Shown here: positions 8,977 to 16,686 of the stretch, piece by piece | How positions within the stretch are numbered: the stretch's first letter is position 1 | Layout of the letters: each line of letters begins with the position of its first letter | Notes under the pieces: generated by a model | Databases searched by the model: none | What the model saw: only the letters and a program-made list of their open reading frames with translations | What the model was told of the DNA's origin: nothing | Translations under genes and position numbers: made by a program | Assembly (NCBI GenBank): GCA_900548905.1 | Contig: URMK01000026.1 | Coordinates: forward strand, 23,948-87,947 | Reading direction: 5' to 3' | Source of the DNA: an uncultured Lachnospiraceae bacterium | GTDB lineage: Bacteria > Bacillota > Clostridia > Lachnospirales > Lachnospiraceae | Length of the DNA stretch: 64,000 nucleotides

Positions 8977-10452
8977 ATGAAGTACGGATTTGATAACAAC
9001 AAATATTTAAAAATGCAGTCAGAGCATATCAGGGAGCGCATTGCCATGTTCGGCGACAAGCTGTACCTGGAATTCGGAGGAAAGCTTTTTGACGATTATC
9101 ACGCCTCCCGTGTCCTTCCCGGTTTTGAACCGGACAGTAAATTTAAAATGCTCCGTCAGCTGAAGGATCAGGCGGAAATTGTGCTTGTCATCAGCGCCCC
9201 CTCCATTGAAAGGAACAAAATCCGCATGGATTCCGGGCTCACCTATGATGCCGAGGTTCTCCGTCTCATCGAAACCTTCCGCAAAATGGGCTTTCTTGCC
9301 AGTTCCGTTGTTATCACCCAGTATTCCGGCCAGCCCTCTGCCGATCAGTACCGCGTTCGGCTCAATAATCTGGGAATCCGCTCTTATCTTCATTATGTGA
9401 TCGAAGGCTATCCCGATAATATTGACTTAATCGTCAGTGACGAAGGCTATGGCCGGAATGAATACGTGGAAACCACCAGGCCCCTTGTGGTCATCACCGC
9501 TCCCGGTCCCGGCAGCGGTAAAATGGCCACCTGCCTTTCCCAGCTCTACCATGAGCACCAGAGGGGCATCCAGGCCGGATATGCCAAATTCGAGACCTTC
9601 CCTATCTGGAACCTTCCGCTGAAGCATCCGGTCAACATGGCCTACGAAGCGGCAACGGCAGACCTGAATGATGTAAACATGATCGACCCCTTCCATCTGG
9701 AGGCTTACGGGAAAACCACGGTGAACTATAACCGGGATGTGGAGATTTTTCCGGTCCTCAACGCCATCTTCGAACAGATTCTGGGCGAAAGCCCTTATAA
9801 ATCCCCCACGGATATGGGGGTAAATATGGCGGGCAACTGCATCATTGATGATGTCAGCTGCCGGGAGGCCGCCAACCAGGAAATCATCCGCCGCTATTAC
9901 CACTGCCTGTGTGAACTGAAGCGTGGTAACAGTTCCAAGGATATCCTTTATAAGCTTCAGCTGCTCATGAAACAGGCCGGACTCACCATCAATGACCGTC
10001 CCGTGGTAAAAGCCGCCATGCAGCGGGAGCAGGAAACCGGACATCCCGCCGTGGCTCTCGAGCTTTCCGACGGTACGCTGGTAACCGGCAAGACCACCGA
10101 CCTCCTGGGCGCCGCCTCCGCCTGCCTTCTGAATTCCCTGAAAGTAGTGGAAGGCATTGACCACGAGGTACACTTAGTATCTCCCCAGGCCATCGAGCCT
10201 ATCCAGACACTGAAAACCTCTTATCTGGGAAGCATTAACCCAAGGCTCCATACGGACGAAATCCTCATCGCCCTGTCCATCAGCGCCGCCACGGATAAGC
10301 GGGCCGCCCTTGCCTTAAGCGCCCTGCGCCAGCTGAAGGGCTGCGAAGTCCATTCTTCCGTCATGCTCTCCTCCGTGGATGAGGCGGTATTCAAGAAGCT
10401 GGGAATGCATCTTACCTGCGAACCGAAAACGGAATCGGACAATCAGCAATAG
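8977..10452 (+). CDS. DUF1846 domain-containing protein
   Basis: A 491-residue cytoplasmic protein that I recognise as the DUF1846 family, widespread in Firmicutes and Actinobacteria, with no established function known to me. It begins MKYGFDNNKYLKMQ and shows the conserved-looking stretches ITAPGPGSGKMATCLSQLYHEH (shortened here to GPGSGKMATC as a phosphate-loop-like motif, about residues 178-187) and ETFPIWNLPLKHPVN. There is no signal peptide or membrane segment. It sits 22 bp after pyrG and ends just before a strong terminator, so it is probably cotranscribed with CTP synthase. The ATP/GTP-binding hint from the glycine-rich loop is only suggestive. Confidence 0.85.
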   Translation: MKYGFDNNKYLKMQSEHIRERIAMFGDKLYLEFGGKLFDDYHASRVLPGFEPDSKFKMLRQLKDQAEIVLVISAPSIERNKIRMDSGLTYDAEVLRLIETFRKMGFLASSVVITQYSGQPSADQYRVRLNNLGIRSYLHYVIEGYPDNIDLIVSDEGYGRNEYVETTRPLVVITAPGPGSGKMATCLSQLYHEHQRGIQAGYAKFETFPIWNLPLKHPVNMAYEAATADLNDVNMIDPFHLEAYGKTTVNYNRDVEIFPVLNAIFEQILGESPYKSPTDMGVNMAGNCIIDDVSCREAANQEIIRRYYHCLCELKRGNSSKDILYKLQLLMKQAGLTINDRPVVKAAMQREQETGHPAVALELSDGTLVTGKTTDLLGAASACLLNSLKVVEGIDHEVHLVSPQAIEPIQTLKTSYLGSINPRLHTDEILIALSISAATDKRAALALSALRQLKGCEVHSSVMLSSVDEAVFKKLGMHLTCEPKTESDNQQ

Positions 10453-10466
10453 CATAAAACCATATA

Positions 10467-10526
10467 AAAACCCCTTCGGAAGATAAGCGCCCGCCTGGCA
10501 GACAGCTTATCCTCCGGAGGGGTTTT
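10467..10526. terminator. Bidirectional terminator between DUF1846 gene and yitT-like gene
   Basis: A ~22-bp stem (AAAACCCC...GGGGTTTT with two wobbles) around a 16-nt loop. It is flanked by A and T runs and so can end both convergent genes. Confidence 0.88.
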
Positions 10527-10546
10527 CCTGAAATCAGGTATCCACC

Positions 10547-11461
10547 CTACAGACGGGTTTTATAGTTACCAACCACATTCACCCCTTCGTTTACCACGAT
10601 AAAGGCATGAGGATCGTATTTGTGCACAATATTCTTCAGCTGGCTCAGTTCATACTTGGAAATCAGGACAAATAAGATGTGTACGGATTCATCCGTATAG
10701 GCCCCGATAGCTTCCCATTTGGTGATCCCCCGTTCCAGTTCGGTGAAAATTTCCTTTTCCATTTCCTCATCCCTGGCCTTCGTAATGATACGCACCTCCA
10801 CATTGATCGTCTGGGCATGTACCTTATCGATGGCGAAAGAACTCAAAGATGCATAAATGAGGGAATAGATTACCGTAGGGATATCAAACAGGAACATGCA
10901 GACTGAATACAGGATGATATTGGTGATAAGGTTCACCCGCCCCACACGGAAATCCTTGCGCCATTTGATCAGCATCATGCCCACTATATCCATGCCGCCC
11001 AGAGAACCGCCGCTCTTTAAGGCAAGCCCCATTCCCAGTCCGCAGATAATACCGCCAATCACACAGCAGGCCAGCGTATCATCCGGCAATATGGGCTGTA
11101 CCGGAATAGGGATCACCGATAAAAGGACAGTCACTGTAGTGACGCACATAACGGTTTTGATAAAAAACCGCCTTCCTATCCGTTTCATGGAAAGCAGTAA
11201 TATAGGCACGTTGATCAGGTAGTAAATCACACCGGCTATATCAAAATTTTGAAGCGGCAGATTCAGGTACTGAATGAGCAGAGTCCTGAGAATTTGGGAA
11301 AAACCCATAATGCCGCCGCTGTAAAGGGCAACCGGTACGATAAACAGGTTAATCCCCAGCGAATAAACCACCGCGCCGGCAAGGGCTCCTATAAATCGGT
11401 TGATTTGGTACCATTTCCAGCTTTTTTCCATGTCCTTGAACTTTTCCAGGGCAGTTTCCAT
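10547..11461 (-). CDS. YitT family membrane protein (DUF161/DUF2179)
   Basis: A 304-residue integral membrane protein of the YitT family, whose transport role is undefined. It has about five or six hydrophobic segments (for example FIGALAGAVVYSLGINLFIV and CCVIGGIICGLGMGLALKSG), the conserved GGSLGGMDIV, and a soluble C-terminal DUF2179 domain (VEVRIITKARDEEMEKEI). The start at 11461 (METALEKF) is taken because AGGAGG lies 9 nt upstream; an earlier ATG would add 24 residues including the ribosome binding site. It is convergent with the DUF1846 gene across a shared terminator and borders an AT-rich island. Confidence 0.88.
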   Translation of the reverse strand: METALEKFKDMEKSWKWYQINRFIGALAGAVVYSLGINLFIVPVALYSGGIMGFSQILRTLLIQYLNLPLQNFDIAGVIYYLINVPILLLSMKRIGRRFFIKTVMCVTTVTVLLSVIPIPVQPILPDDTLACCVIGGIICGLGMGLALKSGGSLGGMDIVGMMLIKWRKDFRVGRVNLITNIILYSVCMFLFDIPTVIYSLIYASLSSFAIDKVHAQTINVEVRIITKARDEEMEKEIFTELERGITKWEAIGAYTDESVHILFVLISKYELSQLKNIVHKYDPHAFIVVNEGVNVVGNYKTRL

Positions 11462-11561
11462 TTGCAAAATCCTCCTGTCACCAGTATTCCCAGATCTATT
11501 ATAACTTACCCGGGACAGGATTGCATCAATCATTTTTCATAACGGTTCCATACCCACAAAG

Positions 11562-12683
11562 TTATCCTTTTCCTAACTTTTTAAATCTTGTATACAGGAC
11601 ACAAATAAGAGTCATAAAAAAAGTTACCGCACAGCCTGCGATTACTATAGGAAACAGCAGCGTAAATCTTTCCTTACTTACAAAATATGTTAATGGCCTT
11701 AATAAGCTTGTTGGTAAATAAAGCGTCCAGTGAATGATACCGGGAGGCATTAGTACGGATGGTATATAACTTACTACAACTAAAATGAATGATATAATAA
11801 TTGCTGTATATTTACTGGGACAGGCCGAAGATATAAACAGTACTATTGAGGTCAGCATAAACAGGCCCAGCCAAAAAACCGCCATCGCCATCGCCATCAG
11901 CTGCAGAAAGGTAATAGATGCCTCATAATCTATAAAATACCTGTTCATTTGTATAGCAATATTTACATCACCTTTCCCCCAGATAAGGAATCGGCTTCCG
12001 AAGTTAATGATGAGATATATCAAATATAAAATAGAAGTAAAAAGAAAGGATGCCGCTATTTTTATTATATTTACTTTACTATTCTCTTTTGACATGTAGA
12101 TTAATTGATCCGTTTTTGTTTCCTTTTCACCGGCAAAAATAATTGATGTACTGGTAATCACTAAAATCGACAGGATAATGCCCCCTGATCCATTTAATGA
12201 CTTTAATAGTTCGGCCCATATTTCTGTTTGCCCGAACTCGCAGTTTACCGCATCAGGAATAATTTCCTTTAATGTTCTTATCTTTACTCCTTCAGGGGCT
12301 GCCGCTTGAATATACGGGAGAATAGGAGTATAACCGTGCAGTATTCCGTATCGGATTTCAGGTTTTAAGTCATTTATATTACCTGTTATATCGCCTTTAT
12401 AATTATCTGGATTATCGAGAATCGCATTGTAGCCTTTTACGTACTTTTCAAAATCCTCTTCAGAAATCACACCCACCAGTTTATCCGTTTCTTCTTTATA
12501 AAGTTTAACTGTATTCCATCCCGTAATTAGCTGAAGCGTTCCGGTATACTCATCATATTTATAATCAGTACCTCTTGTACCAAAAATATTGATATATGCC
12601 ATCAATAAAAATGTACCTGTTATAAGCATTTTTATGAATCTTCCCGATATAATTTTTTTCAGTTCATACATCAATATCTTCAT
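11562..12683 (-). CDS. ABC transporter permease (ABC-2 type)
   Basis: A 373-residue membrane subunit of an ABC exporter. An N-terminal TM (about 17-33) is followed by a ~120-residue extracytoplasmic loop and five further hydrophobic stretches, for instance GGIILSILVITSTSIIFAGE and TAIIISFILVVVSYIPSVL. The topology resembles ABC-2 permeases found beside bacteriocin immunity or peptide-sensing genes. GGAGG lies 7 nt before the ATG. It follows the ATPase gene by about 50 bp and both are much more AT-rich than the genes on either side, which suggests horizontal acquisition. The substrate is unknown. Confidence 0.8.
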   Translation of the reverse strand: MKILMYELKKIISGRFIKMLITGTFLLMAYINIFGTRGTDYKYDEYTGTLQLITGWNTVKLYKEETDKLVGVISEEDFEKYVKGYNAILDNPDNYKGDITGNINDLKPEIRYGILHGYTPILPYIQAAAPEGVKIRTLKEIIPDAVNCEFGQTEIWAELLKSLNGSGGIILSILVITSTSIIFAGEKETKTDQLIYMSKENSKVNIIKIAASFLFTSILYLIYLIINFGSRFLIWGKGDVNIAIQMNRYFIDYEASITFLQLMAMAMAVFWLGLFMLTSIVLFISSACPSKYTAIIISFILVVVSYIPSVLMPPGIIHWTLYLPTSLLRPLTYFVSKERFTLLFPIVIAGCAVTFFMTLICVLYTRFKKLGKG

Positions 12684-12736
12684 TTCTTGTCCTCCGATAT
12701 CCGAGGTTAGGGAAACACTTTATTTTATACTACCTG

Positions 12737-13579
12737 TTAAAAATAATAAGAATACAAATCTTCAAGGTCGGGAACTGCTTGTTCAGAATTATCATATGGT
12801 TTCTCATTAATAATCGTCTTTACAGTAAAATAATCTTTATCCTTATAGATAATTTTATCTTTTGGATTAATATTATGAATCATCTCTATAGGTAATTTAC
12901 TTTCCCATACTTTTCCATGTAATTCAGTAAGTAAACTTGCCTTTTCCCCCTGCTTAATTACTTTTCCCTTACTTAATACAATAATTCGATCCGCTAATTG
13001 TTCGAGATCGGAAACCAGATGTGTTGCAATGATTATAATGTGATTATCGCAGTATCTGTTAATCATTCTTTTAAACTTATTTCTCTCATTCGGATCCAGG
13101 CCGGCAGTAGGCTCATCAAAAATTAAGATGGGTGGTTCTCCAAGAAGACTCTGTAAAATTGCGGCTTTGCGCTTCATCCCTTCGGATAAATTTTTCATTT
13201 TGTAATTCTGTACACTATCCAGGCCGGCTTCATGAAGCAGATCCCCCACATGCTCTTTTCCATTACTAACACCTTTTATTGTAGCAAAATACAATAAATA
13301 ATCCATCACGGAAAAATCGGGATAGTATGGAGTTACCTGAGGGAGATAACCAATATTGACCCTATACTGAATTCCCATTTTCCCAATTTCAGAATTATTG
13401 TATAATATTCTGCCCCTTGTTGGACTCGTCAGCCCGCAAAGTATTTTTAATAAACTTGTTTTTCCTGCGCCATTTTCCCCCAACAGGCCATAGATACCGC
13501 ATTCCAGATTACTGTTGATATTGGATAATACTTCTTTTTTCCCATAGTTTAATGTGATATTCTGCATTAGCAGATCCAT
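12737..13579 (-). CDS. ABC transporter ATP-binding protein
   Basis: A 280-residue ATPase subunit. Walker A is GENGAGKTS (about 34-42), Q-loop GYLPQ, signature LSEGMKRK, Walker B ILIFDEPTAGLDP and H-loop ATH are all present, so it should be active. It is paired with the adjacent ABC-2 permease, a two-gene arrangement typical of drug, lantibiotic or peptide export and immunity systems. It lies just downstream of the agr remnant and may once have belonged to the same peptide-signalling or bacteriocin module; that link is inference. An in-frame ATG four codons downstream is an alternative start. Confidence 0.85.
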   Translation of the reverse strand: MDLLMQNITLNYGKKEVLSNINSNLECGIYGLLGENGAGKTSLLKILCGLTSPTRGRILYNNSEIGKMGIQYRVNIGYLPQVTPYYPDFSVMDYLLYFATIKGVSNGKEHVGDLLHEAGLDSVQNYKMKNLSEGMKRKAAILQSLLGEPPILIFDEPTAGLDPNERNKFKRMINRYCDNHIIIIATHLVSDLEQLADRIIVLSKGKVIKQGEKASLLTELHGKVWESKLPIEMIHNINPKDKIIYKDKDYFTVKTIINEKPYDNSEQAVPDLEDLYSYYF

Positions 13580-13620
13580 GTTTGTTATATCCTTCCAATA
13601 GGTTATATTGATATTAATTA

Positions 13621-13746
13621 TTATTGGGGTTGCATATTAAGTAAATCTCTAAAATAATTATTTCTTAACAATAAATCATCACTATTCCCACGGTCAACTA
13701 TTTTGCCATCCTTTTGAATATCCAAAAGATAAGGCTCTCCACCGGT
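13621..13746 (-). pseudogene. C-terminal scrap of an ABC exporter ATPase
   Basis: In a frame different from the truncated agrB, the minus strand encodes about 40 codons ending in TAA at 13621, including LLDIQKDGKIVDRG and DDLLLRNNYFRDLL. This is the characteristic C-terminus of ABC exporters (GKIVEQG, then EELL and YxxL). There is no start codon or ribosome binding site, and none of the upstream ATPase motifs exist. It overlaps the 3' end of agrB by about 45 nt. The likeliest history is a deletion that removed the 3' part of agrB and nearly all of a neighbouring exporter gene. The assignment rests on a short stretch. Confidence 0.6.
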
Positions 13747-13886
13747 ATGCCAAAGCACATTCCTATAATGAAAGTTGTACATAAACCGATTATCAGATCT
13801 CTAAGCCGCACCAATCCAAAATTTACTATCTCTTTGTCTTCCGCGCTTATTATACCTTCCCGAATAAATTTCTCTGTAAGTTCCAT
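13698..13886 (-). pseudogene. agrB: Truncated AgrB pheromone-processing protease (N-terminal part only)
   Basis: AgrB is the membrane cysteine endopeptidase that cuts and cyclises AgrD. The 62 residues match its N-terminus: an amphipathic helix (MELTEKFIREGIISAEDKEI), the NFG-LxxLRDL motif and the first membrane segment (LIIGLCTTFIIGMCFGIPVESLIFWIF). The protein then ends (KRMAK) where AgrB normally continues into R-x-x-AGGYHA, which carries the catalytic His, and the later catalytic Cys; both are missing. Full AgrB is about 190-210 residues. It starts 10 nt after agrD with a weak ribosome binding site. It cannot process AgrD as encoded. Confidence 0.75.
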
Positions 13887-13896
13887 AGCATTGCGC

Positions 13897-14046
13897 TTAA
13901 AACTTACGCAGTTTTTTTACACATTCAGGGATGCTGGCCTGATAGTACCAGAATGAGCAGGCTGTATTTACTTCCGCACAGGCTGCTTTTTGAGCCAGAG
14001 AAACTATAACTTTTTTCATTTTTACCGATATTTTCTTTTTTTCCAT
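13897..14046 (-). CDS. agrD: AgrD-type cyclic thiolactone autoinducer peptide precursor
   Basis: Precursor of a secreted quorum-sensing peptide. I found this 49-residue gene by reading the minus strand between agrB and the kinase. It has a basic amphipathic leader (MEKKKISVKMKKVIVSLAQK), a core NTACSFWYYQ, and a tail ASIPECVKKLRKF that fits the clostridial AgrD pattern N-x-x-C-x(3)-Y-Y-Q-x-x-x-P-E. The likely ring is formed by the Cys of CSFWY (exact ring end uncertain). The ATG is preceded by GGAGGT 7 nt upstream. It is separated from the kinase by a terminator, so it has its own transcript with the truncated agrB. Being intact beside a broken agrB is odd. Confidence 0.8.
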   Translation of the reverse strand: MEKKKISVKMKKVIVSLAQKAACAEVNTACSFWYYQASIPECVKKLRKF

Positions 14047-14151
14047 TTTCTGCACCTCCGTTAGTTTTAATTAATCATATTACATTTTTACGCCTATTTT
14101 GTTCCCTTGTCATAAACCATCCACATTATTGACAAAATTAGATGTATATAA

Positions 14152-14189
14152 AAAAGTTGGGGGCATTTACTATCCTCCCCCCAACTTTT
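14152..14189 (-). terminator. Intrinsic terminator after the AgrC-like kinase gene
   Basis: A perfect 12-bp stem (AAAAGTTGGGGG and its complement, 14-nt loop) with a following A/T-rich tail. It overlaps the kinase stop codon and insulates agrD from the kinase-regulator operon. Confidence 0.82.
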
Positions 14190-15456
14190 ATGATCCCTCC
14201 TTTTCAGTATACATCATTAATTTAACACGAAATAGGTTTTCATCATGCAAAAAATGTATTACTCCATTATGCTCCTCTACCATTTTCTTTACATTCATCA
14301 ATCCGATTCCATGTTTTTGGGAATCGGCCTTACTTGTAAGAAATTTATTTTCTCTTATCACTACTTTATTTGGGTAACTGTTTGAAATATCCAGATAAAG
14401 AACCCCCTGTTTATAATGGATGTCAATATTTAATATTTTATTTTCTGTGTTTTCTGCCGCCTCTATGGCATTTTCAAGAAGATTGCCTATTATTACATTT
14501 ATATTGAAATAAGCAACAATGCTAGAAGGAATATTCACCTTTACATTCACTTCTTTTAACCTTTTTTTAGCCTTACTAATCATGTAGTTCAGTACACTGT
14601 CTATATCCAAATTTCCTGAATGCACCGCCTCATCCGGATTATCCATAAAGTCCATCATCTTCTGAAGATATTCCTCTATATCCTTCTGGCCATTTTGCTT
14701 AGCCATGATTTCCAGTTGGATAATATGGTGTTTCATATCGTGCTGTAAACTTCTTATTCCGTTTTCCGAATTCACAATAGCGTCCAGTTGATTTGTATAC
14801 ATGGAAATTTTTTCTTCCAGTAACAGTTTGTCAATCTTATATTCATACGATTTCAGTATCTCATTATATAGATAGAAAACCACCATATTAATAAGCAAAA
14901 GACACAAAGTTTCCATTTCAAAAAGCATATTATCCAGACTGCTTTTATCAAATAGCAACCCCAAAAATAATAGTATGCTTATCAATGGTACAAGCATTAA
15001 TGACAAGCTGTGCTCCGGAATAACCATGTCCGTCATCTTTTTTGAAGTAACAATTTTTTCAGCTGCCAATATACATAAAAAGAATAGCAATATTGTGATT
15101 AAGCTAAATACCTGATTGTGTATCATACGCTCTCTATAATTATCAACGAACATAACTATCGCTAAAGTATCACATCCAATATTGATAAAATAAATCAGCA
15201 ATGTAACCATACTATTAATTTTTAATATACGCGTGTACAACCGTGTAATAATAAATATACCTGCAAGGTTACAGATAAAATTCAGTAACGGCAGATGAAA
15301 AGCCAGATAAAGGGCAGTATTTACTACATAAAAGACTCCATAAACGATAAGTTCCTTTTTCCCGGATTTTTTTTTGCCAAAAAAAACCTGCATAAACCTA
15401 CGTATAAGTACCACTCTGAAAAGATTAACTAAACAACAAATTAAAATATTATACAT
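14188..15456 (-). CDS. AgrC-like sensor histidine kinase (GHKL type)
   Basis: A 422-residue membrane receptor kinase. The N-terminal ~200 residues contain six or seven hydrophobic segments, as expected for a peptide-sensing AgrC/quorum receptor. A coiled linker follows, then the phospho-acceptor region SLQHDMKHHI and an ATPase domain with the N-box NLLENAIEAAE and G-box HGIGLMNV. This is the HATPase_c_5-type GHKL domain of AgrC/ComD kinases. It lies 3 nt after the LytTR regulator gene and shares its operon. Its natural partner would be the peptide from agrD next door; that ligand assignment is inference. Confidence 0.87.
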   Translation of the reverse strand: MYNILICCLVNLFRVVLIRRFMQVFFGKKKSGKKELIVYGVFYVVNTALYLAFHLPLLNFICNLAGIFIITRLYTRILKINSMVTLLIYFINIGCDTLAIVMFVDNYRERMIHNQVFSLITILLFFLCILAAEKIVTSKKMTDMVIPEHSLSLMLVPLISILLFLGLLFDKSSLDNMLFEMETLCLLLINMVVFYLYNEILKSYEYKIDKLLLEEKISMYTNQLDAIVNSENGIRSLQHDMKHHIIQLEIMAKQNGQKDIEEYLQKMMDFMDNPDEAVHSGNLDIDSVLNYMISKAKKRLKEVNVKVNIPSSIVAYFNINVIIGNLLENAIEAAENTENKILNIDIHYKQGVLYLDISNSYPNKVVIRENKFLTSKADSQKHGIGLMNVKKMVEEHNGVIHFLHDENLFRVKLMMYTEKEGS

Positions 15457-15459
15457 GTT

Positions 15460-16164
15460 TTATCCTTGATTCAGTATATGTTCTCGCACTTCTTTTCTGT
15501 TTGGCTTACTTATGCTTAAAATTCTGTCATTGCTCATTTCTACAGTTTCATACGTATATTTTCTCACATGGTTACAGTTTATAATATAAGATTTATGTAT
15601 CAGTATAAAATCTTCCGGTAAATCCTTCTGGATGATATCGATTTTGTTATAAAAATTGATTTCCTTATCTTTAAGCACTATATTTATTTTTCTTCCGGTA
15701 CTGTAGAAATACAATATATCACCATAAGGGAGCTTATAATACTCACCGCTCTTTTGGAATTCAAAAAACCTTCTGTTTTTATCTATTATTTTAATTGCTA
15801 ATTCCATTGTTTCATTTATCTGTTTCTGTGTAATCGGTTTAACAAGGAAATCCATAGGCTGCATTTTGAATAATTGCTGTGCATATTGTGCTTTACATGA
15901 TATATATACAATCTGTATATCTCTGTTTTCCAGTTCTTCACGAATAAATTTACCAACAGTAATCCCATCCGAATCCAGCAGCTCTATATCCAGAAAAAGA
16001 AGATCCAAACCTCCATATGTTCTCAGGTAACGGCATAGCTGCTCCCCGGAATTCCAAATATGGACAGCAAGCCCGACCCTGTGATTTTTTTCAAACTGCA
16101 GCAACATCCCTTCTATTTCGGAGCATATAAATTCACCATCATCACAAATCCCTATATCGTACAC
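15460..16164 (-). CDS. LytTR-family response regulator (AgrA-like)
   Basis: A 234-residue DNA-binding response regulator. The receiver domain (about 1-120) has the acidic pair ICDDGE, phospho-acceptor Asp in LLFLDIEL and the conserved Lys in DFLVKPI. The C-terminal LytTR domain (about 135-230) has YKLPYGDILYF and HKSYIINCNHV. The start is a GTG at 16164 with a textbook GAGAGGAGG 5 nt upstream. It is first in an operon with the AgrC-like kinase. The promoter and a 7-bp palindrome lie in its leader. LytTR regulators usually bind direct repeats before peptide-signal genes, so agrD is a likely target. Confidence 0.88.
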   Translation of the reverse strand: MYDIGICDDGEFICSEIEGMLLQFEKNHRVGLAVHIWNSGEQLCRYLRTYGGLDLLFLDIELLDSDGITVGKFIREELENRDIQIVYISCKAQYAQQLFKMQPMDFLVKPITQKQINETMELAIKIIDKNRRFFEFQKSGEYYKLPYGDILYFYSTGRKINIVLKDKEINFYNKIDIIQKDLPEDFILIHKSYIINCNHVRKYTYETVEMSNDRILSISKPNRKEVREHILNQG

Positions 16165-16194
16165 AAAAACCTCCTCTCATTACTACCATTAAAT

Positions 16195-16247
16195 AAAGGT
16201 TTAACCTTTCTGCAGTTGAACACTCGCACTTTTAGCAAATTATACCA
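16195..16247 (-). promoter_or_regulatory. Extended -10 promoter and palindrome before the LytTR regulator
   Basis: On the minus strand TGG-TATAAT (16239-16247) is an extended -10 element. About 30 bp downstream a palindrome AAAGGTT-T-AACCTTT (16195-16209) lies in the 5' leader and could be an operator. Confidence 0.5.
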
Positions 16248-16327
16248 CCGTGAATGCATTTCTAATATAATTGGCCTTAAACGGCAGAATAATGACCTTT
16301 ATTGGATATATCTACCATAAAAACAGA

Positions 16328-16416
16328 CGCTGTTGCCATTCCTGCATCCCGATTTCCTTAAGCTTACGCCTTTTACGCACAGCTTATGAGATTTCCAGAC
16401 ACAGGACGCAACAGCG
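16328..16416. repeat. Long-range inverted repeat in intergenic space
   Basis: Perfect 9-bp arms CGCTGTTGC (16328-16336) and GCAACAGCG (16408-16416) enclose about 71 nt with further short self-complementarity. On the plus strand the right arm is followed by CCCTTTTTT, so it can act as a terminator or be a small structured RNA. No gene is visible here. Confidence 0.35.
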
Positions 16417-16436
16417 CCCTTTTTTATATTTGTAAC

Positions 16437-16686
16437 TCAAACTTAACAGGTACCGGCCCTCCGCCCGCTGTTTGCGGGGCGTTTCCGGGATGGAAAAGGA
16501 ATTTTCTCCAGTGCCTTTCAGACCATGGAGATGAGACCGGGCAAGTGTTTCAGCCGCATCTGACACACTTGACGCCCTCGGGCTCAACGGAATGCCCGGT
16601 CTGACGGACTGAAGAAAATCCTTTTCTATCCCGGAAACGCCCCGCAAACAGCGGGCGGAGGGCCGCCACCTGCGAAACTTGTATCC
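16437..16686. repeat. Large palindromic repeat element (copy 1)
   Basis: Two perfect 37-bp inverted arms (16455-16491 and 16628-16664) extend with few mismatches to about 70 bp each (16448-16520 and 16599-16671). The centre contains a further hairpin with arms CAAGTGTTTCAG and CTGACACACTTG, and GACCGGGC/GCCCGGTC boxes. The ends carry ACTCAAACTT on the left and AAACTTGT on the right. It encodes no transposase. A second, one-arm copy is at 46798-46872, so this is a dispersed family. It lies between the agr-like island and dgoD. Confidence 0.8.

Noticed and set aside
11562..16686. Prophage or transposon
   Set aside because: No integrase, transposase, terminal repeats or target duplication are visible; only the base composition suggests transfer.
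16437..16686. CRISPR array
   Set aside because: There is one inverted repeat, not regular direct repeats with unique spacers, and no cas genes.
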